A stretch of DNA of 64,000 nt. It comes from Leptolyngbya iicbica LK (GTDB taxonomy: Bacteria; Cyanobacteriota; Cyanobacteriia; Phormidesmidales; Phormidesmidaceae). A program made the position numbers and the translations under genes. Of the stretch, positions 1 to 7,499 are shown one piece after another. The DNA lies in the NCBI RefSeq assembly GCF_004212215.1, contig NZ_QVFV01000004.1, positions 248,001 to 312,000 on the forward strand. Direction: 5' to 3'. The notes beneath the pieces were generated by a model. The model had not been told where the DNA came from. It ran no database searches and was given only the letters and a program-made list of their open reading frames with translations. Within the stretch, counting starts at the first letter, position 1. Every line of letters begins with the position of its first letter.

Positions 1-714
1 GCGCCACAGCCAGGTATCAATCACCCCCGGCACCTTCTCATAGGTATCCAGCACCAGCAGGATGGGTTGCTGGTTTGCCTGCTGGCTCAGCCCCTCAGCA
101 AATGCCTGGGTCAGTTGCGGCAAGGGCTCCAGCATCAGCCGCTGCAAGGCTTGGTCGCGCTTTGTTGCTTTGTGCTGTTGCAACAGTTGTTGCAAACTAT
201 CCTTCAGCGACAATCCGGCCACTGCTGCATCGATCCCTTTATCCACCAGCGCATTTGCCGCTTTTTTACCCGTTTCTGGCAGTGCCAACTCACCGAAAGT
301 ATCGACCCCAAATTTCAGTAGTTGTTTAACCTGGGTCACCTGTTCCGGTGTCGCCGCGCCCCATCCCGCTGCTGCCTGGGTCGAGAGCTGATGTACGGTG
401 TCAAAATACCGCTCATGGACTTCCCAAAACGGATCGCGGCTCCAGCTATCTTTGACGGCCAACTGCTCATACAGCTTCGCCATCAGCGGAATCGGCTCAT
501 CAATGCCTTCCGTCAGGCCAAAGGACACCGTCGCAATCTTGGCAGTTTCCCCGTGGATTTCCTTAGCTTTGCGCGTCAGGGTCGATTTACCCACGCCCCC
601 AATGCCCCAGGCATTAAAGACGGTGGGGCTATTCTGCGGTGATTTGAATGCAGCTTCCAAAGCAGCGAGAAAGTCTTCGGCTTCGGGACGCGAGACGTAG
701 GGCTGCTGGGGCAT
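1..714 (-). CDS. STAND/AAA-type NTPase, N-terminal part (runs off window)
   Basis: The leftward frame opens at an ATG at 714 and stays open for 238 codons to the window edge, so the C-terminus is missing. A P-loop GIGGVGKST lies at residues 37-45 and a Walker B-like strand ILLVLD at 218-223. This spacing and the GxGGVGKS form suit a STAND-type NTPase, in which a nucleotide switch controls a sensor or effector domain; here those domains would be outside the window. The part between the motifs is helical, with many Gln, Leu and Ala. It is the last visible gene of the leftward kinase/phosphatase/vWA operon, 160 bp after the vWA gene, so co-transcription is plausible but not shown. A plain AAA ATPase is the alternative. 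Confidence 0.7.
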   Translation of the reverse strand, partial: MPQQPYVSRPEAEDFLAALEAAFKSPQNSPTVFNAWGIGGVGKSTLTRKAKEIHGETAKIATVSFGLTEGIDEPIPLMAKLYEQLAVKDSWSRDPFWEVHERYFDTVHQLSTQAAAGWGAATPEQVTQVKQLLKFGVDTFGELALPETGKKAANALVDKGIDAAVAGLSLKDSLQQLLQQHKATKRDQALQRLMLEPLPQLTQAFAEGLSQQANQQPILLVLDTYEKVPGVIDTWLWR

Positions 715-874
715 AGAGGTCAGGTTGGGAAAAGCTGCCACAATTTTAGCTTTGGAGCGAAAACTCAGCAGCCCCCCTAGTCAGCAACCGCCGCACAGAT
801 GATGAGAAGGGTGCGATATCGCGCCCCATCACCCGCAAGAAAGCTGACGGGGGCAATTGACCGCTGTGCTCGTC

Positions 875-1672
875 CTACGTGCCAAAGCCGCCGAGAGAGG
901 TTTGGCTAAAGCTGCCTGCACTCTGGCTGGCCCGCACCGCTGACTGAGAAAACAGCGCAAACGCCTGACGAATGTCGGTTTGGCTATTCCCCGGTGTCAA
1001 AATCCACTCATCGCGAATGCCCATCTCGCGAAACACTTGGTGAAAATCGGTATCACCGTCATCAATGCCCATCGCTGCAACGATGTGGTTCTCACTGCGC
1101 AGCATATCGTCCACAATCACCTTCACGTCCTTCGCAGCAGTGCGGCGCGAGTGGCAGTCGGCTCCGTCCGAAATAATCAGCGTGACCGATCGCGCCGGTA
1201 CCCCATTGTCGATAAACTCTTGGGTCTTGGCGAGCACCGTGCCCAACAGCACCACCGTCTGCTCGTACAGCGGCGTGCCCTGGCTGGGGTCGTAGTTTTG
1301 GCTATCCATCCGTACCGCCTGAGTCACGGGACAGTAGGGATAGAGCACGTGGCCGTTCAAATAGCGATTGTGGATCAAAATTTGTTCTTGTTGGGGGGAA
1401 GTCAGCAGGGCATCGAGCACGGTGTTGTGCCCGGCCCGCACCACGGCACTATTGCCCGCAAAGCGAATCGAGCCGGAATCGTCGGGCATCAGCGTCACGA
1501 GGACGACTTCGCTAGCCATCACGTCATCGACGGGGGTGCCCAGACCCGCCTGAATTTGCAGGCCAATGTCGGTCACGTTCAGCGCTTGCATCGCTGCCGC
1601 AGAGAGTGCGCCATCGTTGTGGGCGGATTGGAAGAGGTCGTTGATGTTGGGCGTGGAGTTGGTGGGGTTCAT
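875..1672 (-). CDS. TerY-like von Willebrand factor A (vWA) domain protein
   Basis: A 265-residue protein that is almost entirely a vWA domain. The MIDAS metal motif DxSxS is present as DDSGS (residues 64-68), followed by a threonine in GTP near 133 and by SDG at 168-170, so metal binding looks intact. There is no signal peptide or membrane segment, so it should act in the cytoplasm. The start has an AGGAAA ribosome site just upstream. Together with the upstream PP2C phosphatase and kinase genes it makes the three-gene set called the TerY-P triad in Ter stress systems, where the vWA protein is thought to be a phosphorylated scaffold. The C-terminal 30 residues are Ser/Gln/Gly-rich. The role here is inferred from family and context. 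Confidence 0.85.
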   Translation of the reverse strand: MNPTNSTPNINDLFQSAHNDGALSAAAMQALNVTDIGLQIQAGLGTPVDDVMASEVVLVTLMPDDSGSIRFAGNSAVVRAGHNTVLDALLTSPQQEQILIHNRYLNGHVLYPYCPVTQAVRMDSQNYDPSQGTPLYEQTVVLLGTVLAKTQEFIDNGVPARSVTLIISDGADCHSRRTAAKDVKVIVDDMLRSENHIVAAMGIDDGDTDFHQVFREMGIRDEWILTPGNSQTDIRQAFALFSQSAVRASQSAGSFSQTSLGGFGT

Positions 1673-1700
1673 GGTGGTTTCCTGGTTGAGTAAGTGGAAA

Positions 1701-1742
1701 TGGGGCTAGGGGGCTGGGGATCGGGAGGGGCGAGGGGGCAAA
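1701..1742 (+). repeat. G-run-rich spacer in the vWA leader
   Basis: This stretch has six or more runs of three to five G in about 45 bases on the + strand (C-rich in the mRNA-sense strand of the leftward operon). It lies just upstream of the vWA start. Similar G-rich DNA fills the gap at 2900-2955 before the nicotinamidase-like gene. It could form a G-quadruplex in the template strand, or may be simple-sequence drift. Confidence 0.5.
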
Positions 1743-1875
1743 GCGTAGTTGAGGAATTTGAGAGGAGGAGCGAAAGGGACAGGTTGACCATTTGCAGGCA
1801 TACAATCGGCTCCCCTGCTCCCGCGCTCCCCCGCTCTTCCCCAGATTCTGTAGCGTTGTCGACAAGAACCCGGCG

Positions 1876-2895
1876 TCAGCTCAGGTCGTCGGTCGATCGC
1901 ATAATCTGCATCCCGGCATCGGCAAAGCGCTGGAAGGCAGCATCGGCGGCATCGGTGAAGTCCACCACGCCGGGAACGACCACCGGAGACGAGCAATCTT
2001 CCAGCAGATACACCTTTCGCGCCAGGGTCGGATCTTGCTGTTGGATTTCCGTCAGTAGGTCGTCAATGGTCCAGGCGACGCAGTGGCTCTTGGCCTGTCC
2101 GGCGATGATCACGGCGTCGAAGTCCAGCAGCTTTTGAATAAAGCGGGTGTTCTTTTGGGCGATCGCTTGCCCACCGGGGCCATCGAGTACTTCTGGCCGC
2201 AACACGGAATAGTTTTCCGTCAGGGGATTGCCGCCCTTGATTTCAAAGTTGGTTTGGCTGTTGCGGGCCAGGTTGTGGAAAAAGCAGGCTTCTTCTACGG
2301 CGGGCACCAGGGCGTGGCCGAGGCCCCCTAGCATGGCGTGGTATGGCCAGATGGTTAGGGGATATTTGCCCTCGTCACTCAGCCGTTTCACATAGTGCAG
2401 GGCGTAGGCTTGCAGCGCCACATAGTTGCCGTGGGCCAAGCTGTAGCTCACCGCCGGATTCACTTTCCACACGCCTTTTTCTACCTCGGCCAGAGTGATG
2501 GTAGTCATCGGTGCGGGATTGTCTCCGGCATCGTTGACCCAAAAATCAGCGTGGAAAATTTGCAGAGTGGTGTGGGTGTCCATGGTGGGGGCAATTTCGG
2601 TAATCGTCCCCAGGTTGCGGTAGATAAATTCGCACAGGCGAATGTTGTCTTCCACCGCGCCGAGGCCCGATCGTCCCCCGACAAACAGTTCAAAGCCGGG
2701 AATGCAGAAGGTGTTTTGCACATCGATCGCCATCAGGCAGATGCGGCGTTTGTCTTGCGCGGCGGGGGCAATCTGGTGGGTTTTGGCCCATTGCTTGGCC
2801 TGGGCGGCACGCTCTTGATAGGGCACGCGCCACAGTTCGCCGACACGGCTGGCTTCAAAGTGAGCGGGAATGGGGAGTTGAGTGGTGGTGGTCAT
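1876..2895 (-). CDS. Isochorismatase-fold cysteine hydrolase, nicotinamidase-like
   Basis: A 339-residue cysteine hydrolase. The catalytic Asp is in AIDVQNTF (D58) and the nucleophile in KSHCVAW (C272). Between them, [15 protein letters not shown] (D106, H108, H115) and [14 protein letters not shown] resemble the zinc site and WPxHC region of nicotinamidases, which convert nicotinamide to nicotinate. The protein is longer than a usual nicotinamidase (about 200 residues): it carries an N-terminal extension of 45 residues and an insertion at roughly 135-180. It sits between the kinase gene (64 bp) and the vWA gene (203 bp) on the same strand. A NrtR-like regulator divergent from the operon fits an NAD-related substrate, but other amidase substrates cannot be excluded. 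Confidence 0.8.
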   Translation of the reverse strand: MTTTTQLPIPAHFEASRVGELWRVPYQERAAQAKQWAKTHQIAPAAQDKRRICLMAIDVQNTFCIPGFELFVGGRSGLGAVEDNIRLCEFIYRNLGTITEIAPTMDTHTTLQIFHADFWVNDAGDNPAPMTTITLAEVEKGVWKVNPAVSYSLAHGNYVALQAYALHYVKRLSDEGKYPLTIWPYHAMLGGLGHALVPAVEEACFFHNLARNSQTNFEIKGGNPLTENYSVLRPEVLDGPGGQAIAQKNTRFIQKLLDFDAVIIAGQAKSHCVAWTIDDLLTEIQQQDPTLARKVYLLEDCSSPVVVPGVVDFTDAADAAFQRFADAGMQIMRSTDDLS

Positions 2896-2959
2896 TGTGG
2901 GTCTCCTTGTGGGATTGGGGAATGGGAGTTAAGAGGGGCAGGGGGGCGAGAGGGACGGG

Positions 2960-4843
2960 TTAGTGCAGTTGGAGGTGGTCGATTTGGCGATAGCGAACCA
3001 CCCACAACCCTTGGGGGCCAGCCAGGAGCTGACAGCTCGCATCCACATAGGGTTCGGTTTCGGGAAAGGTGCGGTTGTGGGTGAGTTGGCCCGACTGGAT
3101 TTGAATGCGGACGATGCCGTCATCCGTTGCCGCCAGCAGAAAGTCATCAACGGCACAAAAAGGGCAAGGGTCGTGCCGTGCCGTTAGGGTTTTGCCCAGT
3201 TGCGTGAGCCAGGTCGCTTCTGGCTGATGGCTGGTGGCTGTCGCCACGACTTGTCCCTGGGCCGAAATCACCTGGCAGGTATCGTGCCGCTGCCCCTGCT
3301 CCTGGGTGGTCAAAAATAGCCAGGCCAGTCCGGTACTAAAGCAGCAACTGGCTTGCAGTAACTGTCCGGTGACGGGGAGCAGGGGTACTTGGTCATTCAA
3401 GCCAGACTTTTGGATATCAAACACAAAGGCCCCTTGCAGTTGTCCGGCGCGGTAGAAGCCCAGGCCAAAGGTCGGTCCCAGCCAGAACTGGGTTTGTCCT
3501 GCCAGGACTTCGCCGACGATTGCCGGGCCGAGGTCACCTTGCCGCCATAGATAGCCTTGGGCGAGCCAGCACCGGGTGCGATCTCCCCCGTCAAACTGCG
3601 GCACTGCTCCATAGCGATCGACGGTCTGGCGGTGGCCTTTGGCGGAGGCTCCCAGTTCGACGAGTTGCTGGTCATAGCCCAGCCAGGTGCGATCACCCTG
3701 AATGCGCCAGCGGAGGTGCGGCAAGCGATCGCCCTGCAATAGCGGCGTGCCATCCTCGCGGTAAAACGTCCCGGCCTCCCAATACACCCAGCGCAATTGC
3801 CCCTGACTCTGGGAGGCGTACACAATGAGGCCCGCAGTCTGAAAGACCGGCGTCACCTGCACGTGTCCCGGTTTCGCGATCGGCGTCACCTGGGGTTGGG
3901 CACAGTGGGGACAGTGGGCGCGGCCATGCTCTCGCCCACAGCTCGGACAGGTCTGCCAGACCAGCGAAGCCAATAGCGGTTGAGGAAACGGGCCGCGCCA
4001 GTCTTGCTCAAACACTTGGTGAAAATGGTGCAGCAGGGCATCAGGCAGCGCCTGGTAGGGCAACGCTGGCTTGGGGTAGCGCACTGCCGGATGAAACACC
4101 GTCAGACGATGCAGAGGACGCGCCGCCTGGGGCACGGGCGGATCCTCTCGACGGGGTTTGTAAACACCGCCGTAGGGATCGACAAACAGCAAGCACTGCA
4201 TCAGCATGACGGTAAAGGCATACCAGTCAGAGTCCGGGGTATGGGGCTGCTGGAGCTGGAGCTGGGTCGCCTGGGGATCGCACCGCAGCGGATCCACAAA
4301 GCGAGCGGTGAACATCTGACAGGGAAACGCCCTAAACTGGAACGAATCAGCATCGATCAGATAAGCTTCAGTGCCCTTGACCAGCACATTCAGGTCGTTG
4401 AAGTCCCCGATCACTACCCCTACCTGATGCAGTTGCGTCAAGGTTTGATGCAAGTCGCGAAAAATATCGATCACCCTTTGGGGGGCAACGGTCTGGCGAA
4501 AACTCCGCTGGCTATAGCGCAGCAGCAATTCCGCCTGATCGAGCCGGGGCATGGCATAGCCCAGAATTTGTTGCCCCCGATGGTCATAGGCCAGATCTTG
4601 GGGCGCAATCACCCGGGCGGGCAAGTTGTGAGGAAACTGTCGCAGCTTTTGTTGATGCTGTGCCAACCGCCACTGGGCAGCCTGCTGAGCTTCGAGCTGA
4701 TGAGCAAAGTCGGGATGGCTGGGCGGCTTAAACACCTTCACCGCCCTCTGCCGCGACCAGCGATACACTTCCGCCTCACCCCCCTGGCCGATCAGTTGTT
4801 GGGGCGTGAGCCGGACTTTCTTGTGTTGAATGTAAACGTCCAT
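2960..4843 (-). CDS. Protein kinase with C-terminal zinc ribbon (TerY-P triad kinase)
   Basis: About 627 residues. The kinase domain fills residues 1-290: glycine loop GQGGEAEV (19-26), ATP lysine K36, catalytic loop GDFNDLN (D147, N152) in place of HRDxxxxN, and DAD (D164) in place of DFG. The main catalytic residues are kept, so it is probably active despite the unusual loop. A zinc ribbon C299-x2-C302-x8-C311-x2-C314 follows, then about 310 residues rich in beta strands and Trp, perhaps a propeller. A start 39 bases upstream is possible, but ATG at 4843 has a strong AGGAGG five bases before it and avoids overlapping the phosphatase gene, 11 bp away. The neighbouring PP2C should reverse its phosphorylations, with the vWA protein a likely target. 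Confidence 0.85.
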   Translation of the reverse strand: MDVYIQHKKVRLTPQQLIGQGGEAEVYRWSRQRAVKVFKPPSHPDFAHQLEAQQAAQWRLAQHQQKLRQFPHNLPARVIAPQDLAYDHRGQQILGYAMPRLDQAELLLRYSQRSFRQTVAPQRVIDIFRDLHQTLTQLHQVGVVIGDFNDLNVLVKGTEAYLIDADSFQFRAFPCQMFTARFVDPLRCDPQATQLQLQQPHTPDSDWYAFTVMLMQCLLFVDPYGGVYKPRREDPPVPQAARPLHRLTVFHPAVRYPKPALPYQALPDALLHHFHQVFEQDWRGPFPQPLLASLVWQTCPSCGREHGRAHCPHCAQPQVTPIAKPGHVQVTPVFQTAGLIVYASQSQGQLRWVYWEAGTFYREDGTPLLQGDRLPHLRWRIQGDRTWLGYDQQLVELGASAKGHRQTVDRYGAVPQFDGGDRTRCWLAQGYLWRQGDLGPAIVGEVLAGQTQFWLGPTFGLGFYRAGQLQGAFVFDIQKSGLNDQVPLLPVTGQLLQASCCFSTGLAWLFLTTQEQGQRHDTCQVISAQGQVVATATSHQPEATWLTQLGKTLTARHDPCPFCAVDDFLLAATDDGIVRIQIQSGQLTHNRTFPETEPYVDASCQLLAGPQGLWVVRYRQIDHLQLH

Positions 4844-4854
4844 CAGTGCCTCCT

Positions 4855-5673
4855 TTAGCACGTGGGCCGACGACGCAGACACACCAGCGTCGTGTCGTCG
4901 GGGAGTAAGCCGGGCTGCTTGACCACATGCCGACGCTCCCAGTCGGGCTGTACCTGCTCGTGGTTGATTTGGGTCAGCCTTCGCCGCACCCGATCCGGAT
5001 TTTGAAAATAGGGGTTTTGCCAGAATTGACTCAGTTCGCCCACGGGTTCCGTCTTGCCCGGTAGGGGCAAAGAGGCCGCCGCCATTAAATCCACAACCCC
5101 GTCGCTACCCAGTAACAGCGTTGCCACTGTCTCTGTGGGCTGCTGGCAATGGATCTGTAATGGTGGCGGCACAACGCTGAGCGCATCTGCGGGCAAGAGG
5201 TGGTACGCCAGATAGGGCGGCGCATTGTGGGCATACGGGCCGAGCACCTGGATTTCGCCGTTGAGGGCATAGACGCCATCGCCTAAGCCAAACACGACGG
5301 TGTCTTGGGGCGTCACGATCGCCCCCAATAGGGTAAACAGCAAATGCTGCTGCACCGTCGCCGCGAGGTCATGACCCAGTTGTCGGGCTAGCGATCGCAG
5401 CCGCCTTAACACCTGTTGCTGCACTGTCGGCCAAAACTCGACATCGGTGAGCGATCGCTGGGTGAGTTGCCGCTGCACCGTGCGCACCGTGAGTGCGGCT
5501 CCCAATCGAGCGCCCACCTCACTGTGGGGCTGGCTGCCACAGCCATCGCACACCACTGCCACCAGTCCCTGCGGCAACAGGGTCCAGGCCCAAGCATCCT
5601 GATTATTTTTGCCGACACGACGGTGGTCGCGACCGACTACCGAGCCCGCCGCCACTTCAATTTCTAATTTCAT
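4855..5673 (-). CDS. PP2C-type protein phosphatase (TerY-P triad)
   Basis: A 272-residue metal-dependent Ser/Thr phosphatase. PP2C motifs are seen in order: GKNNQD (21-26), VCDGCGS with the metal Asp at D43, GLGDGVY (D132), GSDGVVD (D191) and PDDTTLV (D259). No membrane segment or extra domain is present. It is the first gene of the leftward operon; a GAGG ribosome site precedes the ATG. Its stop codon is 11 bp before the kinase start and the kinase ribosome site overlaps its last codons, so the two are tightly coupled. Twin palindromes lie just upstream (5690-5746). With the kinase and vWA protein it forms the TerY-P phospho-switch. Confidence 0.88.
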   Translation of the reverse strand: MKLEIEVAAGSVVGRDHRRVGKNNQDAWAWTLLPQGLVAVVCDGCGSQPHSEVGARLGAALTVRTVQRQLTQRSLTDVEFWPTVQQQVLRRLRSLARQLGHDLAATVQQHLLFTLLGAIVTPQDTVVFGLGDGVYALNGEIQVLGPYAHNAPPYLAYHLLPADALSVVPPPLQIHCQQPTETVATLLLGSDGVVDLMAAASLPLPGKTEPVGELSQFWQNPYFQNPDRVRRRLTQINHEQVQPDWERRHVVKQPGLLPDDTTLVCLRRRPTC

Positions 5674-5689
5674 GGAAGCCTCTAAACCT

Positions 5690-5746
5690 TTAGTGTTATT
5701 TCAACACTAAGTTCATTGGCTTCATCATAGTTTCGAAAACACACTA
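5690..5746. promoter_or_regulatory. Two equally spaced palindromes between divergent genes (candidate operators)
   Basis: The first is a perfect 8-bp inverted repeat, TTAGTGTT-ATTTC-AACACTAA, at 5690-5710. The second, at 5728-5746, is weaker but keeps the same outline: TAGT, 11 bases, ACTA. Their centres are 37 bp apart. They lie between the PP2C start (5673) and the NUDIX start (5800), so one bound regulator could control both directions. The NUDIX/NrtR-like protein next door is the obvious candidate. Binding is inferred from position and symmetry only. Confidence 0.6.
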
Positions 5747-5799
5747 TGTCAATTCTGAGGCAAAATAAATCTCGTGTTCCCTGCCGAGTGTGTTGGTCA

Positions 5800-6492
5800 A
5801 TGGCTTCTACCTATTCCCACCCCCGTCCTGCTCTGACCGTGGACTGTGTTGTGTTTGGGTTCGATGCGCAGACCACGCTGCAAGTGCTATTGATTCAGCG
5901 CAAACTCACGCCCTATCAAGGTCAGTGGGCGCTGCCGGGGGGGGTTGTGCGATTGGAGGAATCGTTGGAAGCGGCTGCCCGCCGAGAACTGCGCGAAGAA
6001 ACCGGGGTGGCTGACGTGTTTCTGGAGCAGCTCTATACCTTTGGGCAGCCCGATCGCGACCCCCGCGATCGCGTCGTTTCCGTGGCGTACTACGCCCTCA
6101 TCAGCCTGGCCGGACACCCCCTGCAAGCTCGCACCGACGCCCAAGACACCGCTTGGTTCGCGTTGGATGAGGTGCCACCCCTGGCATTTGACCATCAGCA
6201 AATTTTGGACACCGCGATCGCCCGCCTGCGGGGGAAAGTGCGCTACGAGCCCATCGGCTTTGAGCTCTTGCCAGAAAAATTTACCCTCACCCAGTTGCAA
6301 AAGCTTTACGAAACGATCCTGGGGCAGTCCCTGGACAAGCGGAACTTCCGCAACAAGCTCTTAAAAATGGACTTGCTAGTTGCCCTGGATGAAACCCAAA
6401 CCGGCGTCGCTCACCGCGCTGCCCGCCTCTACAAATTCGAGCCCCAGCGCTACGAGCAACTCAAGCAGCAAGGCTTCAACTTTGAGCTGTAA
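5800..6492 (+). CDS. NUDIX hydrolase, NrtR-like (NUDIX plus winged-helix C-terminus)
   Basis: About 230 residues. The N-terminal half is a NUDIX domain with an intact box running from PGG near residue 47 to REETGV near 70 (G-x5-E-x7-REL-x-EE-x-G kept), so pyrophosphohydrolase activity is possible. The C-terminal 80 residues ([19 protein letters not shown], then [10 protein letters not shown]) match the winged-helix part of NrtR-type regulators, which sense ADP-ribose and repress NAD-synthesis genes. Many NrtR proteins have a damaged NUDIX box; this one does not, so it may be enzyme, regulator or both. ATG 5800 is preferred because an earlier in-frame ATG at 5746 would start inside the second palindrome. 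It is divergent from the TerY-P operon. Confidence 0.8.
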   Translation: MASTYSHPRPALTVDCVVFGFDAQTTLQVLLIQRKLTPYQGQWALPGGVVRLEESLEAAARRELREETGVADVFLEQLYTFGQPDRDPRDRVVSVAYYALISLAGHPLQARTDAQDTAWFALDEVPPLAFDHQQILDTAIARLRGKVRYEPIGFELLPEKFTLTQLQKLYETILGQSLDKRNFRNKLLKMDLLVALDETQTGVAHRAARLYKFEPQRYEQLKQQGFNFEL

Positions 6493-6497
6493 CGGTT

Positions 6498-6531
6498 AGG
6501 GGACGGGTCCCTGAGGAGGGACTCGTCCCCT
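6498..6531. repeat. Palindromic repeat / possible bidirectional terminator
   Basis: Arms AGGGGACGGGTCCCT and AGGGACTCGTCCCCT flank a GAGG loop and pair fully except for one G-U. It sits exactly between the convergent NUDIX and GNAT genes, where a terminator is expected, but has no T run. A related sequence occurs at 12504-12564. Confidence 0.6.
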
Positions 6532-6538
6532 GGTGCCT

Positions 6539-7006
6539 TCAGTCGCCCAGCCACTTGACCAGTTGCAGGCAAGGATTGGCTGCTCCCCACAAGGTGGGAA
6601 ATACCTGCAACGGCAAAAATCCCATCGCGGTGTAAAACTCACGGGTGTGGGCGTAAGGCTCGCTGGGGACATCGGCGCCGACGGTTTTGACCTGCAACAG
6701 TTGCACGCCCTGCTGGCGGAGGTGCGCTTCGGCCTGGATGACCAGCGATCGCCCAATGCCCCGCCGATGATAGGCCGGTAAGATGCCCATCACATGAATT
6801 TCCGCCGCCACCGGATTGTGGCGAGTCAGCGTCAGAAACCCGACGGGTTGATCATTGACCCAGGCCACCAGAGTCGGCTGCTGCTCAATGTCACGAATGT
6901 ATTCCTGGGTAGCGGCTTCAATGCCAAACCACTCTGGTAACGCTCGCAAGATTGGTGCGCACGTCCTCGCCTGCCCCAAACTGGGTCCGTGAATATCAAT
7001 CTTCAT
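6539..7006 (-). CDS. GNAT family N-acetyltransferase
   Basis: A 155-residue protein consisting of one GNAT fold. Motif A, which binds the acetyl-CoA pyrophosphate, is visible as HRRGIGRSL (residues 80-88), preceded by the strand AEIHVMGILP. The downstream strand LLQVKTVG and the REFYTAMGF helix are also typical. Length and composition fit a stand-alone cytosolic enzyme; the substrate cannot be told. An AGGAAA stretch precedes the ATG. It converges with the NUDIX gene, and a palindromic repeat separates them. Confidence 0.85.
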   Translation of the reverse strand: MKIDIHGPSLGQARTCAPILRALPEWFGIEAATQEYIRDIEQQPTLVAWVNDQPVGFLTLTRHNPVAAEIHVMGILPAYHRRGIGRSLVIQAEAHLRQQGVQLLQVKTVGADVPSEPYAHTREFYTAMGFLPLQVFPTLWGAANPCLQLVKWLGD

Positions 7007-7082
7007 CTCAGTTTCCTAATCACTGCCAACACCGACCAGCGACATGCTGAATAATTCCTATTAATCACATTTGGGTGGCCTG

Positions 7083-7409
7083 ATGCTGACATTGGTAAAA
7101 GCCCTTCACACCCTGGTTTTTGTGGTCATGTTTGGGGCCATTCTCTTTTTGCTGTATTGCGGCGTGACGAATCAACTTACCCGGTGGACCGCGATCGCCT
7201 TCGTGCTGATTTCGATCGAAGTGACCATTTACGTCAGCAACGGCTTCAAATGTCCCCTCAATACCCTGGCCGAGCGACTGACGCCCACTGACCAGCCCGT
7301 TTCCGATATTTATCTGCCCGTCTGGTTATCGCGGCAAGTGATCAATATTTCTACCCCGTTGCTCGCGATCGCGTGTGTGCTGCTGCTCGTACGTCTGCTG
7401 ACTAATTAA
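7083..7409 (+). CDS. Small integral membrane protein
   Basis: About 108 residues with three or four likely membrane helices: around 5-24, 30-48 and 85-105. One cysteine follows a conserved-looking NGFKCPLNTLAER segment between helices 2 and 3. I do not recognise a characterised function. ATG 7083 is chosen over an upstream TTG at 7071 because the TTG has no better ribosome site. It stands alone between genes on the other strand and probably has its own promoter. Confidence 0.65.
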   Translation: MLTLVKALHTLVFVVMFGAILFLLYCGVTNQLTRWTAIAFVLISIEVTIYVSNGFKCPLNTLAERLTPTDQPVSDIYLPVWLSRQVINISTPLLAIACVLLLVRLLTN

Positions 7410-7499
7410 GCGGCACCCATGCCCTCCCTGCCTGGCAGATCCGAGTCCATCGTTGCAGTCGCTATTGGTGGGTCAGCCGGCCGCGATCGCCCCCATGAC

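Noticed and set aside
980-1693. Long open frame opposite the vWA gene
   Set aside because: It is antisense to a gene with clear MIDAS motifs and encodes His/Arg-rich sequence with no domain.
3980-4858. 292-codon open frame opposite the kinase gene
   Set aside because: Shadow of a GC-rich gene; no ribosome site and no recognisable fold.
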